Shown here: in pieces, positions 54,300 to 64,000 of the stretch
Numbering within the stretch: position 1 is the stretch's first letter
Layout: every line of letters begins with the position of its first letter
NCBI GenBank assembly: GCA_913058575.1
Contig: CAJXRF010000012.1
Location: 1 to 64,000, forward strand
From: an uncultured Bermanella sp.
Lineage (GTDB): Bacteria; Pseudomonadota; Gammaproteobacteria; Pseudomonadales; Oceanobacteraceae
Length of the DNA stretch: 64,000 nucleotides
Direction of reading: 5' to 3'
Translations under genes and position numbers: made by a program
Notes under the pieces: model-generated
What the model was told of the DNA's origin: nothing
Seen by the model: only the letters and a program-made list of their open reading frames with translations
Databases searched by the model: none

Positions 54300-55450
54300 A
54301 AAGCACCTTCCTGTTCGGCTAACACAGCTTGCTTATTACCCTGTGCTCTTACTGGCATACCAATTTTTGCTAGAGCCAATGGACTTGCTAAAAGTTGGTC
54401 GCCCATTTTTTTATCCACTTTTGCCCAAGTTACTATACGCCCTGAATACACCACACTGACCGAGCGCTTTTGTAAAGTTAACTTGCTGTCTACTACCCAA
54501 ATTTCATTTTGGCCATTTAAGTCATCGGTTTTCAGTTGCACAACATTTTCTAATAATTGACCAAATAAAGTTACTTGAACGTAGTCGTTATATCGAATCA
54601 CACTGGCATCACTGTTTAACGCCAAAGGATCTTCAATGCTAATTAACACTCTCACTTGGCGATCTGTTTCATCTACCTGAGGCAAGATAGAAAGAATCGT
54701 GCCTTGGCGGGTGGCCACTGATCCCAACTTATTAATGCTCACTTTTCTGCTTTGATCCATATGAGAAACAAACGCTTGCGGCACTTTTACCTCTAACCAA
54801 TAAGTGCCGCTATTAACTATTTCAAAAATAGGCGTGGCATTATTAACGTACGCTCCGACACCTACCAGCTGCTTCATAACATGGCCATTAAATGGCATTT
54901 TCAAATGAGTGCGCTCTAAATCTAACTGGGCTTTAGCAAGGTCAGCTTGGGCATTAACCAATACCGCCTTAGCACTGGCGAGCTGAGGCTCTCTTAGGGC
55001 TAACGATTTCGCAGCCGCCTTTAATTGCATTCCAGACAAGCGGTAATCATTTTTAGCATTTTGCACCTGCGCTAATTCCATATCTAAACTGGCCTGTGCT
55101 TGGGTTACTTGCGCTTTTCTCTGTGTCACCAATAACTGATAGTTAGCACGATCAATCTGAGCAAGGCTGCCGCCTTTTTTTACAAAAGCACCCGGTAATA
55201 TCGAATTAGGGATAGTCTCTATTTGTCCTGATACCTGTGTCACCAGCTTCACAATGGCCTTGGCATTAACCGACGCCCCTCCTTGCCAAGTGGGACGGGT
55301 AGTGGTTTCTTGAAAAGCTTTTAATTCAACTAACGGCGCTTGAACTTGTAATACTTTTTTTTGCGGCTTTGGCGCGGTTTTTATAAGCGCAGTCGCCGCG
55401 CCCACACCCACCAGTAAAATTAACAAAATTAAAAAGTGCTTCTTTTTCAT
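54296..55450 (-). CDS. RND efflux periplasmic adaptor (membrane fusion protein)
   Basis: A 384-residue HlyD/AcrA-type adaptor. An N-terminal membrane anchor (FLILLILLVGVGAATALI), a lipoyl-like half (VSGQIETIPNSILPGAFVKKGGSLAQID), a long coiled coil (about 105-175, KAQVTQAQASLDMELAQVQNAK and onwards), and the returning half (THLKMPFNGHVMKQLVGVGAYV) are visible. It bridges the RND pump to an outer-membrane channel. Its stop overlaps the start of the pump gene, so the pair is one operon. Confidence 0.93.
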   Translation of the reverse strand: MKKKHFLILLILLVGVGAATALIKTAPKPQKKVLQVQAPLVELKAFQETTTRPTWQGGASVNAKAIVKLVTQVSGQIETIPNSILPGAFVKKGGSLAQIDRANYQLLVTQRKAQVTQAQASLDMELAQVQNAKNDYRLSGMQLKAAAKSLALREPQLASAKAVLVNAQADLAKAQLDLERTHLKMPFNGHVMKQLVGVGAYVNNATPIFEIVNSGTYWLEVKVPQAFVSHMDQSRKVSINKLGSVATRQGTILSILPQVDETDRQVRVLISIEDPLALNSDASVIRYNDYVQVTLFGQLLENVVQLKTDDLNGQNEIWVVDSKLTLQKRSVSVVYSGRIVTWAKVDKKMGDQLLASPLALAKIGMPVRAQGNKQAVLAEQEGAL

Positions 55451-55638
55451 TTACCCAATCCAACAGAACTCAACGAATATTTTTATTGTGCCCGTTTTCA
55501 ACCGCAGCGCAATGAAAGCTAATCTGTTTTACATTTCTTTAACTTACTTTCTATCTTAGAGAGTAGGCGACTTAAAGTGCTAAAAGTTTCCCGTTTGTTA
55601 TGAAAGCACCTTTAAGTGTCTTAAAAAGACATAATTTA

Positions 55639-55676
55639 AATACAACAAAGCCCCTAAAAAGGGGCTTTGTTGTATT
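55639..55676 (-). terminator. 17-bp hairpin after ssb
   Basis: Arms 55639-55655 and 55660-55676 pair perfectly (core AAAGCCCCT/AGGGGCTTT) with a 4-nt A loop, 26 bp beyond the ssb stop. Flanking T content is modest. Confidence 0.75.
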
Positions 55677-55702
55677 TTACAGTTGCACCGCTTCAAACCC
55701 AA

Positions 55703-56350
55703 TTAGAACGGAATATCATCATCAAAATCATCAAATGAATTATTTGGCTGAGCTTGTGGAGCTTGCTGTGGCATTTGCTGAGGTGCCTGCTGAATCGGTT
55801 GCATCGGCTGCTTTGGCTGACCATAAGGAGCCACAGGTGCTTGCTGAGGCTGGGCATATTGCTGCGAAGGTGCCTGTTGCGGGGCTTGCTGTGGCGCTGG
55901 CTGACCATAAACTGGTTGCTGCTGCATGGGTGCCGCCTGTGGGCGAGCCTGCTGTTGTGGGGCAGCAGCATAACCACCAGTCATACCTGCATTCATGCCG
56001 CCATCTTGGCTGGCGCGACTATCTAGCATGGTCATTTCATTAGCAATTATTTTAGTACTGTAACGCTTAATACCGTCTTTTTCGTATTCGTCTGTGCGCA
56101 GCTTGCCTTCAACATAGCATTTACTGCCCTTCTTCAGATATTCACCGATGATTTCAGCCAGACGACCAAAGGCTTCAACACGGTGCCATTCAGTTTTATC
56201 TACTTGCTGGCCGGTGTTTTTATCTTTGTAACCTTCGTCAGTGGCAAGGCTCATGCTGCACACGGCATTGCCATTTGGCAAAAAGCGCATTTCAGGGTCG
56301 CGCCCTAAAGTACCGATGATAATAACCTTGTTAATACTGCCTCGAGCCAT
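55703..56350 (-). CDS. ssb: single-stranded DNA-binding protein
   Basis: A 215-residue SSB. The OB fold occupies residues about 1-110 ([66 protein letters not shown]). A long low-complexity linker rich in Gln, Pro and Ala follows, and the acidic tip DDDIPF ends the protein, which docks partner proteins. It is longer than the E. coli protein (178) because of the Gln/Pro linker. It lies 54 bp after the YajR-like gene, the usual neighbour in pseudomonads. Confidence 0.96.
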   Translation of the reverse strand: MARGSINKVIIIGTLGRDPEMRFLPNGNAVCSMSLATDEGYKDKNTGQQVDKTEWHRVEAFGRLAEIIGEYLKKGSKCYVEGKLRTDEYEKDGIKRYSTKIIANEMTMLDSRASQDGGMNAGMTGGYAAAPQQQARPQAAPMQQQPVYGQPAPQQAPQQAPSQQYAQPQQAPVAPYGQPKQPMQPIQQAPQQMPQQAPQAQPNNSFDDFDDDIPF

Positions 56351-56404
56351 GATGTTTCCCCGCCTATTGGCTATGTTTAAATAATTACGCTGTTTATTGG
56401 CAAC

Positions 56405-57760
56405 TTAAATATTCAGTTGCTTTAATTTTGTAGGATCAAAGGTTTTATTGTCTACCTTTAAATACGCTGCCTGCTCTTTAAGCATAATGACCACTTCATC
56501 TACGCCTGGCAGTGCTAGAAGCCTGTCCTCTAAGTCGGAACAGGTCTCTAAATTCTGTTCGTGCAAATTCACCATATAGCTGGTGAGATGCTTAGGGCGT
56601 TGCATGCTAGCCACCAACGCAAACCATACCAGTAACAAGGGCAATAATCCCCAAAAAACCCCAGCTAAAGAAACATGTTCACTTAGGTAACCCCCTAGAA
56701 CACCACCCACAAATGCCCCCATGAATTGACTGGTAGAGTACAACCCCATGGCACTGCCTTTATAACCTGCTGGAGCAAACTTGCTAATAAGCGATGGAAG
56801 ACTTGCTTCTAATATATTGAAGGCTAAAAAGAATAACCAAAGTGAACCGATAAGCCCTTGCAAGCTATTAACCGACAAGGCCATAGAAGCGGTGCCCAGT
56901 GTTAATAGCCCTACTGCTAGCAGTAGCACCTCTTTCATTTTTTTACGTTTTTCGGCCACAATGATAAATGGCACCATGCAGACAAAAGCAATAAACATGA
57001 CGGGTAAATACACCTGCCAATGATCACTCTGCAGCATTCCTGCTTCCAATAAAGCTACCGGTACCGCTACAAATGTACCGACTAATACAGCATGCAATGC
57101 AAAAATTCCGAAACTTAAACGCAGTATTTGTTTGTCCATCACCACGTCTTTTAATTGATGCGCAAAGGCTCTAGCATCTCGTGATCGTACTTGCTGGGTT
57201 GGCGTGGGCACCAAAGTATAAAGCAGCACCATAGCCCCCACCGACAAAACGGCAGTTAAGTAAAACAATCCACTTAATCCCAACCAAGATGCCAGTATAG
57301 GACCTGCCACCATAGCTAATGTAAACGACAACCCAATACTGGCACCAATACTTGCCATGGCTTTGGTACGGTTTTCTTCTCGAGTCAGGTCCGTCATTAA
57401 GGCCATTAGGGTGCTGGCTACCGCTCCCGCACCTTGAAGAGCACGACCTAAAATTAACAACCAAATATCATCAGCCACGGCTGCCAAAGCACTGCCCAAT
57501 GTAAAGAGAATCAAGCCCACTAAAATAACCGGCTTACGGCCAATTCGATCCGACCAGACCCCAAACGGCAGCTGTAACAGAGCTTGAGTTAATCCGTATG
57601 CACCGATGGCGATACCCACTAAAGTCGCGGTGGCACCTTGGTAGTCTTTTCCATAAATAGCTAATACTGGCAGTACCATGAATAAACCAAACATTCGAAG
57701 GGCATAAATCAGAGCTAAAGTGGAAACTGTGCGTTTTTCTAGAGGTGACATGCGAATCAC
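56405..57760 (-). CDS. YajR-like major facilitator transporter
   Basis: A 451-residue MFS protein with twelve helices. The cytoplasmic loop 2-3 motif A is LPFGVWSDRIGRKPVI and motif C-like GALQGAGAVASTLMALMTDLT follows. After the last helix a soluble C-terminal domain of about 60 residues (YMVNLHEQNLETCSDLEDRLLALPGVDEVVIMLKEQAAYLKVD) matches the ferredoxin-like YAM domain of E. coli YajR (454 residues). The substrate is unknown; it is probably a drug/proton exporter. The uvrA-MFS-ssb neighbourhood is conserved, except for the regulator gene inserted here. Confidence 0.87.
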   Translation of the reverse strand: MIRMSPLEKRTVSTLALIYALRMFGLFMVLPVLAIYGKDYQGATATLVGIAIGAYGLTQALLQLPFGVWSDRIGRKPVILVGLILFTLGSALAAVADDIWLLILGRALQGAGAVASTLMALMTDLTREENRTKAMASIGASIGLSFTLAMVAGPILASWLGLSGLFYLTAVLSVGAMVLLYTLVPTPTQQVRSRDARAFAHQLKDVVMDKQILRLSFGIFALHAVLVGTFVAVPVALLEAGMLQSDHWQVYLPVMFIAFVCMVPFIIVAEKRKKMKEVLLLAVGLLTLGTASMALSVNSLQGLIGSLWLFFLAFNILEASLPSLISKFAPAGYKGSAMGLYSTSQFMGAFVGGVLGGYLSEHVSLAGVFWGLLPLLLVWFALVASMQRPKHLTSYMVNLHEQNLETCSDLEDRLLALPGVDEVVIMLKEQAAYLKVDNKTFDPTKLKQLNI

Positions 57761-57924
57761 AGAGACAAAAAGAGCGGCATTTTAGCAACCTACTACACCA
57801 ATGAGAACCTTTGAAGATCAAGTTGGCAAAATTGACCATTATTTGTGGCCAAGGTGTGTCATTTCACACACAGTCACCTACAATAGATCTCAAATATAAT
57901 GACTATCTCCAAGGAAGGCTAGAC

Positions 57925-58578
57925 ATGGACAACACACCAAGCCAACACTTATGGCTGCTAGGACAAAAAAACATACAGAATTCTCTATTGTTAGGATTCC
58001 TGCAACAGCATCTAACTATTGACTGTAAAATTCTAGATCCATATCTGCCTACAGATAACCAACGTATTCTTGATCATCATTTATTATGCATTGATGCCAC
58101 CGGCTTAAAGTACGATCGTTGCATTCAATTGCTTGAGCAACTTCCAAGAGAGAATAAAGTGTTCTTTATTAACCTTGAAGAAGGCAGCCAAAATGAGCAG
58201 CTTCTACAATGGCCTGGTGTAAGCGGTTTCTTTTATAAAGCCGCTAGTAACAACCATATTAGCCAAGGCATTTCATCTATTGCCAAGGGTGAGCTTTGGT
58301 TTAGCCGTAAATTACTGACTCGCTTCATGACCAGTAACCGCAAAACCCCTACCAAAACCCCAGCCAGCGTCTTCACGCTCACTAAGCGCGAAAAACAAAT
58401 ACTCAACCTAAGCGCCAGCGGTGCTAAAAACTCAGAAATTGCTGAGTCTTTAAATGTGAGTACCCATACGGTTAAAACTCACATGTACAACTTATTCAAG
58501 AAGATTGAAGTGAGCAATCGAATACAAGCTATTAACTGGGCTAAGCAGCACCTTCCTGAACATGAGATGAGCATTTAA
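57925..58578 (+). CDS. VpsT/CsgD-like LuxR-family regulator with WFSR c-di-GMP motif
   Basis: A 217-residue regulator; the ATG at 57925 has AAGGAAGG upstream and gives a normal N-terminus, while a start at 57811 would run through the divergent promoter. The N-terminal receiver-like domain (LWLLGQKNIQNSLLLGFLQQ) lacks the usual phospho-acceptor cluster. GELWFSRKLLTRF contains WFSR, fitting the W[F/L/M][T/S]R motif that binds cyclic-di-GMP in Vibrio VpsT. The C-terminal LuxR domain is LTKREKQILNLSASGAKNSEIAESLNVSTHTVKTHMYNLFKKI. It probably controls biofilm matrix or motility genes. It sits between the yajR-like and uvrA genes. Confidence 0.88.
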   Translation: MDNTPSQHLWLLGQKNIQNSLLLGFLQQHLTIDCKILDPYLPTDNQRILDHHLLCIDATGLKYDRCIQLLEQLPRENKVFFINLEEGSQNEQLLQWPGVSGFFYKAASNNHISQGISSIAKGELWFSRKLLTRFMTSNRKTPTKTPASVFTLTKREKQILNLSASGAKNSEIAESLNVSTHTVKTHMYNLFKKIEVSNRIQAINWAKQHLPEHEMSI

Positions 58579-58597
58579 CGCCCACTCATTGTCCATC

Positions 58598-58626
58598 TGA
58601 CATAACAGTTCATTGCTGTTATGTCA
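58598..58626. promoter_or_regulatory. 11-bp inverted repeat between the LuxR-type gene and uvrA
   Basis: TGACATAACAG and CTGTTATGTCA are perfect inverse copies around a 7-nt centre, 20 bp after the regulator stop and 60 bp before uvrA. No T-run follows. It may be an operator or a weak terminator. It does not fit the LexA box, whose CTG/CAG halves point the other way. Confidence 0.5.
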
Positions 58627-58685
58627 CAAGCAAAATTCCCCGTTAGCAGGTACAATGTCGCTTTTATATTTGGCGCCTTGTGATT

Positions 58686-61505
58686 ATGGATACTATTTCT
58701 CTGCGTGGGGCCCGCACCCATAATCTTAAAAATATCGACCTCGACATTCCCCGCGATAAACTAGTGGTTATTACTGGCTTATCTGGCTCGGGGAAATCTT
58801 CACTGGCTTTCGATACCCTCTATGCAGAAGGCCAAAGGCGTTATGTAGAAAGTTTATCTACCTATGCCCGCCAATTTTTATCTATGATGGAAAAACCTGA
58901 TGTAGATCACATTGAAGGTTTAAGCCCTGCCATTTCCATTGAGCAAAAATCCACTAGCCACAACCCTCGCTCTACCGTTGGCACGGTGACCGAAATTTAT
59001 GATTACTTGCGTTTATTGTTTGCCCGCGCTGGTGAACCGCGCTGCCCTGATCACGGTGAAGTACTCGACGCACAAAGTGTTAGCCAGATGGTTGACCAAA
59101 TTATAGCGTTAGATGAAGGCACTAAATTAATGATTTTGGCACCTGTTATTCAGGGCCGAAAAGGCGAACACCTACATTTATTTGAACAACTGCGTGGCCA
59201 AGGTTTTGTTCGTGTACGCATCAACGGTATCGTTGTAGATATGGACGACGTGCCTGATTTAGATAAAAACAAAAAACACGATATTGAAGTAGTCGTTGAC
59301 CGAATTAAAGTACGAGACGGCATACAGCAACGTTTAGCCGAATCACTTGAAACTGCTTTGCAGCTAACCGGTGGCACAGCTAAAGCGATGGGCATGGATG
59401 ACGACAAACTCACCATGCTCTTCTCTGCTCAGTTTGCCTGCCCGGTTTGTGGGTATAGCATTAGCGACCTTGAGCCGCGTATGTTTTCTTTCAATAACCC
59501 AGCCGGCGCGTGCGGAACCTGCGATGGCTTGGGTGTGGATCAGTACTTTGACCCTGACAAAATAATCGTTGATGACACCCTTACTTTAGGTGAGGGCGCT
59601 ATTCGCGGCTGGGACAGACGCACAATTTATTACTATCAAATGCTTTGCTCTCTATCAGAGCACTATGGCTTTGATATGGACACCCCCCTTAAAAAGCTCA
59701 GTAAGAAAAACCAAAAATACGTGTTATTTGGCAGTGGCGAAGATGACGTGAAATTTCATTACGTTAACAGTCGTGGCGATACGGTTATTAAAGAGCATCC
59801 TTTCGAAGGGATTATTCCCAACTTAAATAGGCGCTACCGTGAAACCGACAGCTCAATGGTACGCGATGAACTATCTAAATTACTCTCGGTTCAACCCTGC
59901 CCTACCTGTCATGGCAGCCGGTTAAACACCGCGTCGCGAAATGTATTTGTAGATGATCACACAATATCCGACATTACTTCCATGCCCATTGGCCCAGCCA
60001 TGAAATATTTTGGAAAGTTAAAGCTAAAGGGTAAAAAGGGTAAGATCGCCAATAAGATTTTAAAAGAAATAAAAGATCGCCTAAATTTTTTAGTCAATGT
60101 TGGATTAGATTATTTAAGCCTTGATAGAAGCGCCGATACACTTTCGGGCGGCGAAGCTCAGCGAATTCGATTGGCCAGCCAAATTGGTGCCGGTTTAGTG
60201 GGGGTTATGTATATCCTAGATGAACCTTCCATTGGTTTACATCAAAGAGATAACGACCGCTTATTAAAAACCCTTGAACACCTGCGTGATTTAGGCAACA
60301 CCGTCATTGTGGTCGAACACGATGAAGACGCCATTAGAGCCAGTGATTACATTATTGATATTGGCCCAGGCGCAGGGGTTCATGGCGGTAATGTTTTATA
60401 CGCAGGTACGCCAGATAAAATCACCAAATGCAAAGAATCTATTACCGGGCAATATTTAACAGGCAAACGAAAAATTGCCATTCCTGAAGTTCGCAACACA
60501 GCTAAAGATAATAAATTCCTGACGTTAACGGGCGCCGGTGGCAACAACCTCAATGATGTGACACTTAATATTCCTGTGGGCATATTCACTTGTATCACTG
60601 GTGTATCAGGCAGTGGTAAATCAACCCTGATTAATCAAACCTTATACCCATTGGCGGCCACTCAATTAAACAGAGCCAGCACATTAAAGCCAGCCAAACA
60701 CACAAGTGTAAGTGGAATGGAGCATTTTGATAAATGCGTTGATATTGACCAGAGCCCAATAGGCCGCACACCTAGATCAAACCCAGCAACCTACACAGGT
60801 ATTTTCACCGCCATTCGCGACTTATTCACAGGCACAGAAGAAGCAAGAGCGCGAGGCTATAAAGCTGGACGCTTTAGCTTTAACGTAAAAGGCGGCCGCT
60901 GCGAAGCTTGTCAGGGTGATGGCGTTATAAAAGTTGAAATGCATTTTCTAGCCGATGTATACGTGCCTTGCGATGTGTGCCAAGGAAAACGATATAACCG
61001 TGAAACCCTAGATATTCGCTACAAGGGAAAAAATATTCACGAAGTGCTCGACATGACCGTTGAGGATGCCATGGATTATTTTGCGGCAATTCCAGCATTA
61101 TCTAGAAAGCTGCAAACTTTAATGGATGTAGGCTTAAGCTATGTTCGACTTGGACAGAATGCCACCACCTTATCAGGCGGTGAAGCGCAGCGAGTTAAAC
61201 TTGCCAAAGAACTAAGTAAACGCGACACAGGCCAAACACTATACATATTAGATGAACCCACTACAGGCCTTCACTTTCACGACATTCAACAGTTACTCAA
61301 TGTATTACACCGATTGAGAGATCACGGAAATACCATTGTTGTTATTGAGCATAATTTAGATGTGATTAAAACGGCTGACTGGGTAGTCGATTTGGGCCCT
61401 GAAGGAGGCTCAGGGGGCGGCAATATAATCGCCGAAGGAACACCTGAACAAGTAGCAAAAGTGAAAGGCAGCCATACTGCCCACTTCCTGAAAAAAATGC
61501 TTTAA
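58686..61505 (+). CDS. uvrA: excinuclease ABC subunit A
   Basis: A 939-residue UvrA of normal size, starting at the ATG at 58686 ([16 protein letters not shown]); a GTG two codons upstream is less likely. Two ABC modules are present with Walker [13 protein letters not shown] and [12 protein letters not shown], signatures [13 protein letters not shown] and [13 protein letters not shown], and Walker B YILDEPS and YILDEPT. Zinc fingers are seen at [11 protein letters not shown]...[14 protein letters not shown] and CEACQGDG...CDVCQGKRY. It finds damaged DNA in nucleotide-excision repair. No SOS box was recognised upstream. Confidence 0.97.
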   Translation: MDTISLRGARTHNLKNIDLDIPRDKLVVITGLSGSGKSSLAFDTLYAEGQRRYVESLSTYARQFLSMMEKPDVDHIEGLSPAISIEQKSTSHNPRSTVGTVTEIYDYLRLLFARAGEPRCPDHGEVLDAQSVSQMVDQIIALDEGTKLMILAPVIQGRKGEHLHLFEQLRGQGFVRVRINGIVVDMDDVPDLDKNKKHDIEVVVDRIKVRDGIQQRLAESLETALQLTGGTAKAMGMDDDKLTMLFSAQFACPVCGYSISDLEPRMFSFNNPAGACGTCDGLGVDQYFDPDKIIVDDTLTLGEGAIRGWDRRTIYYYQMLCSLSEHYGFDMDTPLKKLSKKNQKYVLFGSGEDDVKFHYVNSRGDTVIKEHPFEGIIPNLNRRYRETDSSMVRDELSKLLSVQPCPTCHGSRLNTASRNVFVDDHTISDITSMPIGPAMKYFGKLKLKGKKGKIANKILKEIKDRLNFLVNVGLDYLSLDRSADTLSGGEAQRIRLASQIGAGLVGVMYILDEPSIGLHQRDNDRLLKTLEHLRDLGNTVIVVEHDEDAIRASDYIIDIGPGAGVHGGNVLYAGTPDKITKCKESITGQYLTGKRKIAIPEVRNTAKDNKFLTLTGAGGNNLNDVTLNIPVGIFTCITGVSGSGKSTLINQTLYPLAATQLNRASTLKPAKHTSVSGMEHFDKCVDIDQSPIGRTPRSNPATYTGIFTAIRDLFTGTEEARARGYKAGRFSFNVKGGRCEACQGDGVIKVEMHFLADVYVPCDVCQGKRYNRETLDIRYKGKNIHEVLDMTVEDAMDYFAAIPALSRKLQTLMDVGLSYVRLGQNATTLSGGEAQRVKLAKELSKRDTGQTLYILDEPTTGLHFHDIQQLLNVLHRLRDHGNTIVVIEHNLDVIKTADWVVDLGPEGGSGGGNIIAEGTPEQVAKVKGSHTAHFLKKML

Positions 61506-61585
61506 GCTCAAACTGAATTAAATTCTTGTTTATATTAATGACAAGAAATAACCAAATACCCAATAAACTCAAACTGGTGAGAATA

Positions 61586-61885
61586 ATGGCTGAAGAAAAG
61601 AAAATAGAACAGTTGGATAAAGATTTTTTTAAGCGTACGGACGCCTTCATTAATGTAGCAAACGATTTAACTAAAGAGCACGACCTAGGAAAGGTCAGTG
61701 CCAGCCTGTTATATGCAGCGGCACGCTTTAATGCCTACATCGTTGCTTCTTCAGCAGATGATAAAGCCGAGGCTGACAGAAACAAAGTGGAAGCTATTGA
61801 ATACTTTACTGAACAGTATCGATCCATGTTAATTGCCAACATGGACGATTATATTGAAAAGTATGATGAATACTTAAAACGCTAA
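61586..61885 (+). CDS. DUF3144 family protein
   Basis: A 99-residue acidic, helical protein (KDFFKRTDAFINVANDLTKEHDLGKVSASLLYAAARFNAYIVAS, then YFTEQYRSMLIANMDDYIEKYDEYLK), matching what is known of the DUF3144 family of small gammaproteobacterial proteins. The ATG at 61586 with GGTGAG upstream is preferred to an open frame from 61526. The function is unknown. Confidence 0.82.
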   Translation: MAEEKKIEQLDKDFFKRTDAFINVANDLTKEHDLGKVSASLLYAAARFNAYIVASSADDKAEADRNKVEAIEYFTEQYRSMLIANMDDYIEKYDEYLKR

Positions 61886-61887
61886 CA

Positions 61888-62208
61888 CTAGGCTTTACCA
61901 TTTGATCGCATGGCTATGGATTTTTTAAGCATGCGGTCAAAAACGAAAGGTCCAAATGGCAACAATGCCGATATCACGCCTCCAGGCATAGCCCATAACG
62001 GCAACTTTATTCTAGAAGCCGTGGAAAGCAACACAACCAGATAACCAATAAACAACACGCCATGTGCCATGCCGATATATCTTACTGGCTCGTTTATTTG
62101 CAGATAGTGCCTCAACGGCATAGCCAAACCCAATAGTAATATAAAAGAAATCCCTTCTAAGTAACCCGTTATCGTTAACGCTTTAATCTCTAAATTTTTA
62201 TCAGTCAT
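61888..62208 (-). CDS. DUF3817 family membrane protein
   Basis: A 106-residue protein with three membrane helices (about 16-35, 44-62, 71-90). The segments ITGYLEGISFILLLGLAMPL and MAHGVLFIGYLVVL, and the glycine-rich PGGVISALLPFGPFVFDRML, are typical of DUF3817. The function is unknown. It is convergent with the preceding gene (2 bp apart) and lies downstream of the rplQ terminator. Confidence 0.85.
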   Translation of the reverse strand: MTDKNLEIKALTITGYLEGISFILLLGLAMPLRHYLQINEPVRYIGMAHGVLFIGYLVVLLSTASRIKLPLWAMPGGVISALLPFGPFVFDRMLKKSIAMRSNGKA

Positions 62209-62255
62209 ACTTTATTTCTACTACTTAATTTTCTAGTATTTATTAAACACCCAAT

Positions 62256-62283
62256 AAAAAAGGCACCCGAGGGTGCCTTTTTA
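62256..62283 (-). terminator. terminator of the rpsD-rpoA-rplQ operon
   Basis: Stem AAGGCACCC/GGGTGCCTT with a 2-nt centre (effective loop slightly larger), flanked by A- and T-runs, so it is active on the minus strand after rplQ. Confidence 0.9.
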
Positions 62284-62316
62284 TATCCCTTACGGGATGA
62301 GCTTTAAAAGCGCAGA

Positions 62317-62709
62317 TTAATCTTCAGATTCTTCTACAACTTCTTCAGCTACCGGACGATCTACCAATTCTACGTAAGCCATTGGAGCGTTATCGCCTGC
62401 ACGGAAACCGCACTTAAGAATACGCAAGTAACCGCCTGTACGTTCTTGGTAACGAGGACCAAGTTCGTTAAACAGCTTACCTACCGCTTCTTTAGAGCGA
62501 GTACGTGAGAACGCAAGACGACGATTAGCAACAGAATCTTCTTTTGCTAATGTAATCAACGGCTCTGCAACACGACGCAACTCTTTTGCTTTTGGCAAAG
62601 TAGTTTTGATGATCTCATGTTCAAACAAAGACACAGCCATGTTCTTAAACATAGCCTGACGATGCGAACTGGTTCGGTTAAAGTGACGACCACTTTTACG
62701 ATGGCGCAT
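62317..62709 (-). CDS. rplQ: 50S ribosomal protein L17
   Basis: A 130-residue L17. It starts [45 protein letters not shown], the conserved N-terminus, and contains [31 protein letters not shown]. The C-terminus has an acidic extension (EEVVEESED). It is the last gene of the alpha operon, 27 bp after rpoA. Confidence 0.97.
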   Translation of the reverse strand: MRHRKSGRHFNRTSSHRQAMFKNMAVSLFEHEIIKTTLPKAKELRRVAEPLITLAKEDSVANRRLAFSRTRSKEAVGKLFNELGPRYQERTGGYLRILKCGFRAGDNAPMAYVELVDRPVAEEVVEESED

Positions 62710-62736
62710 TTTTTAATTCCTTACCTCAAACCTGCC

Positions 62737-63738
62737 TTAGGCAAGCGCTTTGTCATCTTTTTTCAAACTAGCTGGTGGCCAGTTTTCAAGGTGCATACCT
62801 AGCGACAAACCGCGAGAAGCCAAGACGTCTTTAATTTCAGTTAGAGACTTCTTACCCAAGTTAGGGGTTTTCAGCAGTTCAACTTCGGTGCGCTGAATTA
62901 GATCACCGATGTAGTAAATGTTTTCTGCTTTCAAGCAGTTCGCAGAACGTACAGTCAGCTCTAGATCATCAACAGGGCGAAGTAAAATTGGATCAATTTC
63001 GTCTTCAATTTCTTCCTGCTCAGGTTCGGCATCGTTCTGAAGGTCAACAAATACAGCTAGCTGCTGTTGCAAAATTGTAGCTGAACGACGAATCGCTTCT
63101 TCTGCTTCAATGGTGCCGTTGGTTTCAAGATCAATGACCAATTTATCTAAATCAGTACGCTGTTCAACACGAGCATTCTCAACACCGTAAGCTACACGCT
63201 TAACAGGGCTGTATGTCGCATCTAACTGCAATTTGCCAATTGCTTTAGTCTCTTCTTGGTTTTGATTACGAGACTCAACCGTTTCGTAACCACGACCTGC
63301 CGCGACCTTAATGGTCATCTTCAGCTCACCTTTATCAGCCAAATTGGCGATAACGTGTTCTGGATTGGCTAAATCTACGCCATGATCCAACTGAATATCA
63401 CCGGCAGTCACCTGACCAGCACCAGACTTGTGTAGAGTCAAATAAGCTTCTTCACGCTCGTGCAAACGCACGGCAACGCCTTTCAAGTTAAGCAGGATTT
63501 CAATTACGTCTTCCTGGATACCTTCAATGGTGCTGTATTCGTGAAGAACACCTTCGATTTCAACTTCTACGATGGCGGCGCCAGGCATAGAAGAAAGCAG
63601 AATACGACGCAATGCAGCACCTAAAGTGTGGCCAAAGCCACGCTCTAGAGGCTCTAGAGTTACTTTCGCCTGAGTATTGCTGATTTGCTCTACTTGTATA
63701 TGGCGTGGTGTTAGAAATTCATTTACTGAACGCTGCAT
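62737..63738 (-). CDS. rpoA: DNA-directed RNA polymerase subunit alpha
   Basis: A 333-residue alpha subunit. The start at 63738 ([18 protein letters not shown]) fits the family; an upstream start at 63780 would add 14 non-conserved residues. The N-terminal domain has [29 protein letters not shown]. The C-terminal domain contains [22 protein letters not shown], the helix that binds UP elements and activators, and [28 protein letters not shown]. Confidence 0.97.
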   Translation of the reverse strand: MQRSVNEFLTPRHIQVEQISNTQAKVTLEPLERGFGHTLGAALRRILLSSMPGAAIVEVEIEGVLHEYSTIEGIQEDVIEILLNLKGVAVRLHEREEAYLTLHKSGAGQVTAGDIQLDHGVDLANPEHVIANLADKGELKMTIKVAAGRGYETVESRNQNQEETKAIGKLQLDATYSPVKRVAYGVENARVEQRTDLDKLVIDLETNGTIEAEEAIRRSATILQQQLAVFVDLQNDAEPEQEEIEDEIDPILLRPVDDLELTVRSANCLKAENIYYIGDLIQRTEVELLKTPNLGKKSLTEIKDVLASRGLSLGMHLENWPPASLKKDDKALA

Positions 63739-63757
63739 AGCTGCCCCTGCTCCGTTA

Positions 63758-64000
63758 TTACTTAGAGTACAATTCGACAATCAACTGCTCGTTGATTTCC
63801 GCTGATAACTCAGAACGCTCAGGAACTGCTTTGAACGTACCTTCCATTTTCTTGGAATCTACATCGATCCAAGCAAGATCACCACGTTGAGATGCAAGTT
63901 CTAGTGCACCTTTAATACGTAGTTGAGCTTTTGCTTTTTCACGAATAGCTACCACATCACCGCTCTTAATTTGATAAGAAGCGATGTTAACGACTTTACC
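63758..64000 (-). CDS. rpsD: 30S ribosomal protein S4 (3' part only)
   Basis: The C-terminal 80 codons of S4 up to the window edge, reading [29 protein letters not shown] at the S4 RNA-binding domain and ending [12 protein letters not shown]4 is a primary 16S rRNA binder and the translational repressor of this operon in E. coli. rpoA starts 19 bp after its stop. Confidence 0.96.
   Translation of the reverse strand, partial: GKVVNIASYQIKSGDVVAIREKAKAQLRIKGALELASQRGDLAWIDVDSKKMEGTFKAVPERSELSAEINEQLIVELYSK

Noticed and set aside
55600-56043. 147-codon Ala/Val/His-rich open frame opposite ssb
   Set aside because: It is the antisense image of the low-complexity Gln/Pro linker of SSB; such repeats keep all frames open.
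58598-58626. LexA (SOS) box before uvrA
   Set aside because: The half-sites read ACAG...CTGT, the reverse of the CTGT...ACAG orientation that LexA needs, and the spacing is wrong.

Overview
The window is a chromosomal segment of a marine-type gammaproteobacterium close to the Oceanospirillales/Pseudomonadales. This is inferred from gene content: a CbrX/CbrA/CbrB system with CrcZ-type small RNAs, ybeZ-ybeY-corC-lnt followed by leuS-lptE-holA, panBC, a complete mtnA-B-D-C block, uvrA/yajR/ssb, and the end of the rpsD-rpoA-rplQ operon. The genus cannot be fixed from sequence alone. There is no rRNA, tRNA, CRISPR array, insertion sequence or prophage, and nearly all sequence is accounted for by genes or short regulatory spacers.

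Layout. 1-3552 (minus): 5' part of the DEAD-box helicase gene dbpA, a hybrid histidine kinase, and an overlapping glycine-betaine-type periplasmic binding protein that probably feeds it a signal. 3629-9291: a MalT-type LuxR regulator divergent from a large haem protein that looks like an alpha-dioxygenase/cyclooxygenase domain joined to a catalase-like domain. 9377-13615: a small membrane protein, sfsA, arfA (with a hairpin over its stop codon), an aminotransferase, dksA and gluQ. 13736-19325: cbrX-like, cbrA, cbrB, then two tandem sigma-54-dependent CrcZ-like RNAs, the most striking feature of the window. 19517-23894: pcnB-folK and panB-panC, panD. 24105-30952: a chemoreceptor, the methionine-salvage operon mtnA-mtnB-pldA-mtnD-mtnC (with an outer-membrane phospholipase gene inside) and a thiolase.

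31015-33336: poorly known genes (an acidic protein, a coiled-coil lipoprotein, a small coiled-coil protein) and a repeat-rich spacer. 33658-46332: miaB, ybeZ/phoH, ybeY, corC, lnt, leuS, lptE and holA, with a three-gene minus-strand block (hypothetical protein, dihaem cytochrome c, PilZ-containing chemoreceptor) inserted between lnt and leuS. 46543-50214: an unknown protein, a repeat-bearing gap and a TonB-dependent receptor. 50215-55450: an RmlD-like protein lacking its catalytic motif, and an RND efflux pump with its adaptor. 55703-61505: ssb, a YajR-like transporter, a VpsT/CsgD-like regulator and uvrA. 61586-64000: DUF3144 and DUF3817 proteins, rplQ, rpoA and the 3' part of rpsD.

How parts work together. 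In pseudomonads CbrAB, with sigma-54, drives CrcZ/CrcY RNAs that titrate Hfq/Crc and so relieve carbon catabolite repression. Here the spacer after cbrB holds two copies of one promoter module (two TGTTAC/GTAACA half-sites, an IHF-consensus site and a sigma-54 -24/-12 element), all offset by exactly 524 bp. Each is followed by hairpins that show A-rich AANAANAA-type sequence in their loops: three in the first RNA and six in the second. The haem oxygenase gene at 6468 has an AAUAAUAA motif on its ribosome-binding site, so it may be a target of the same system.
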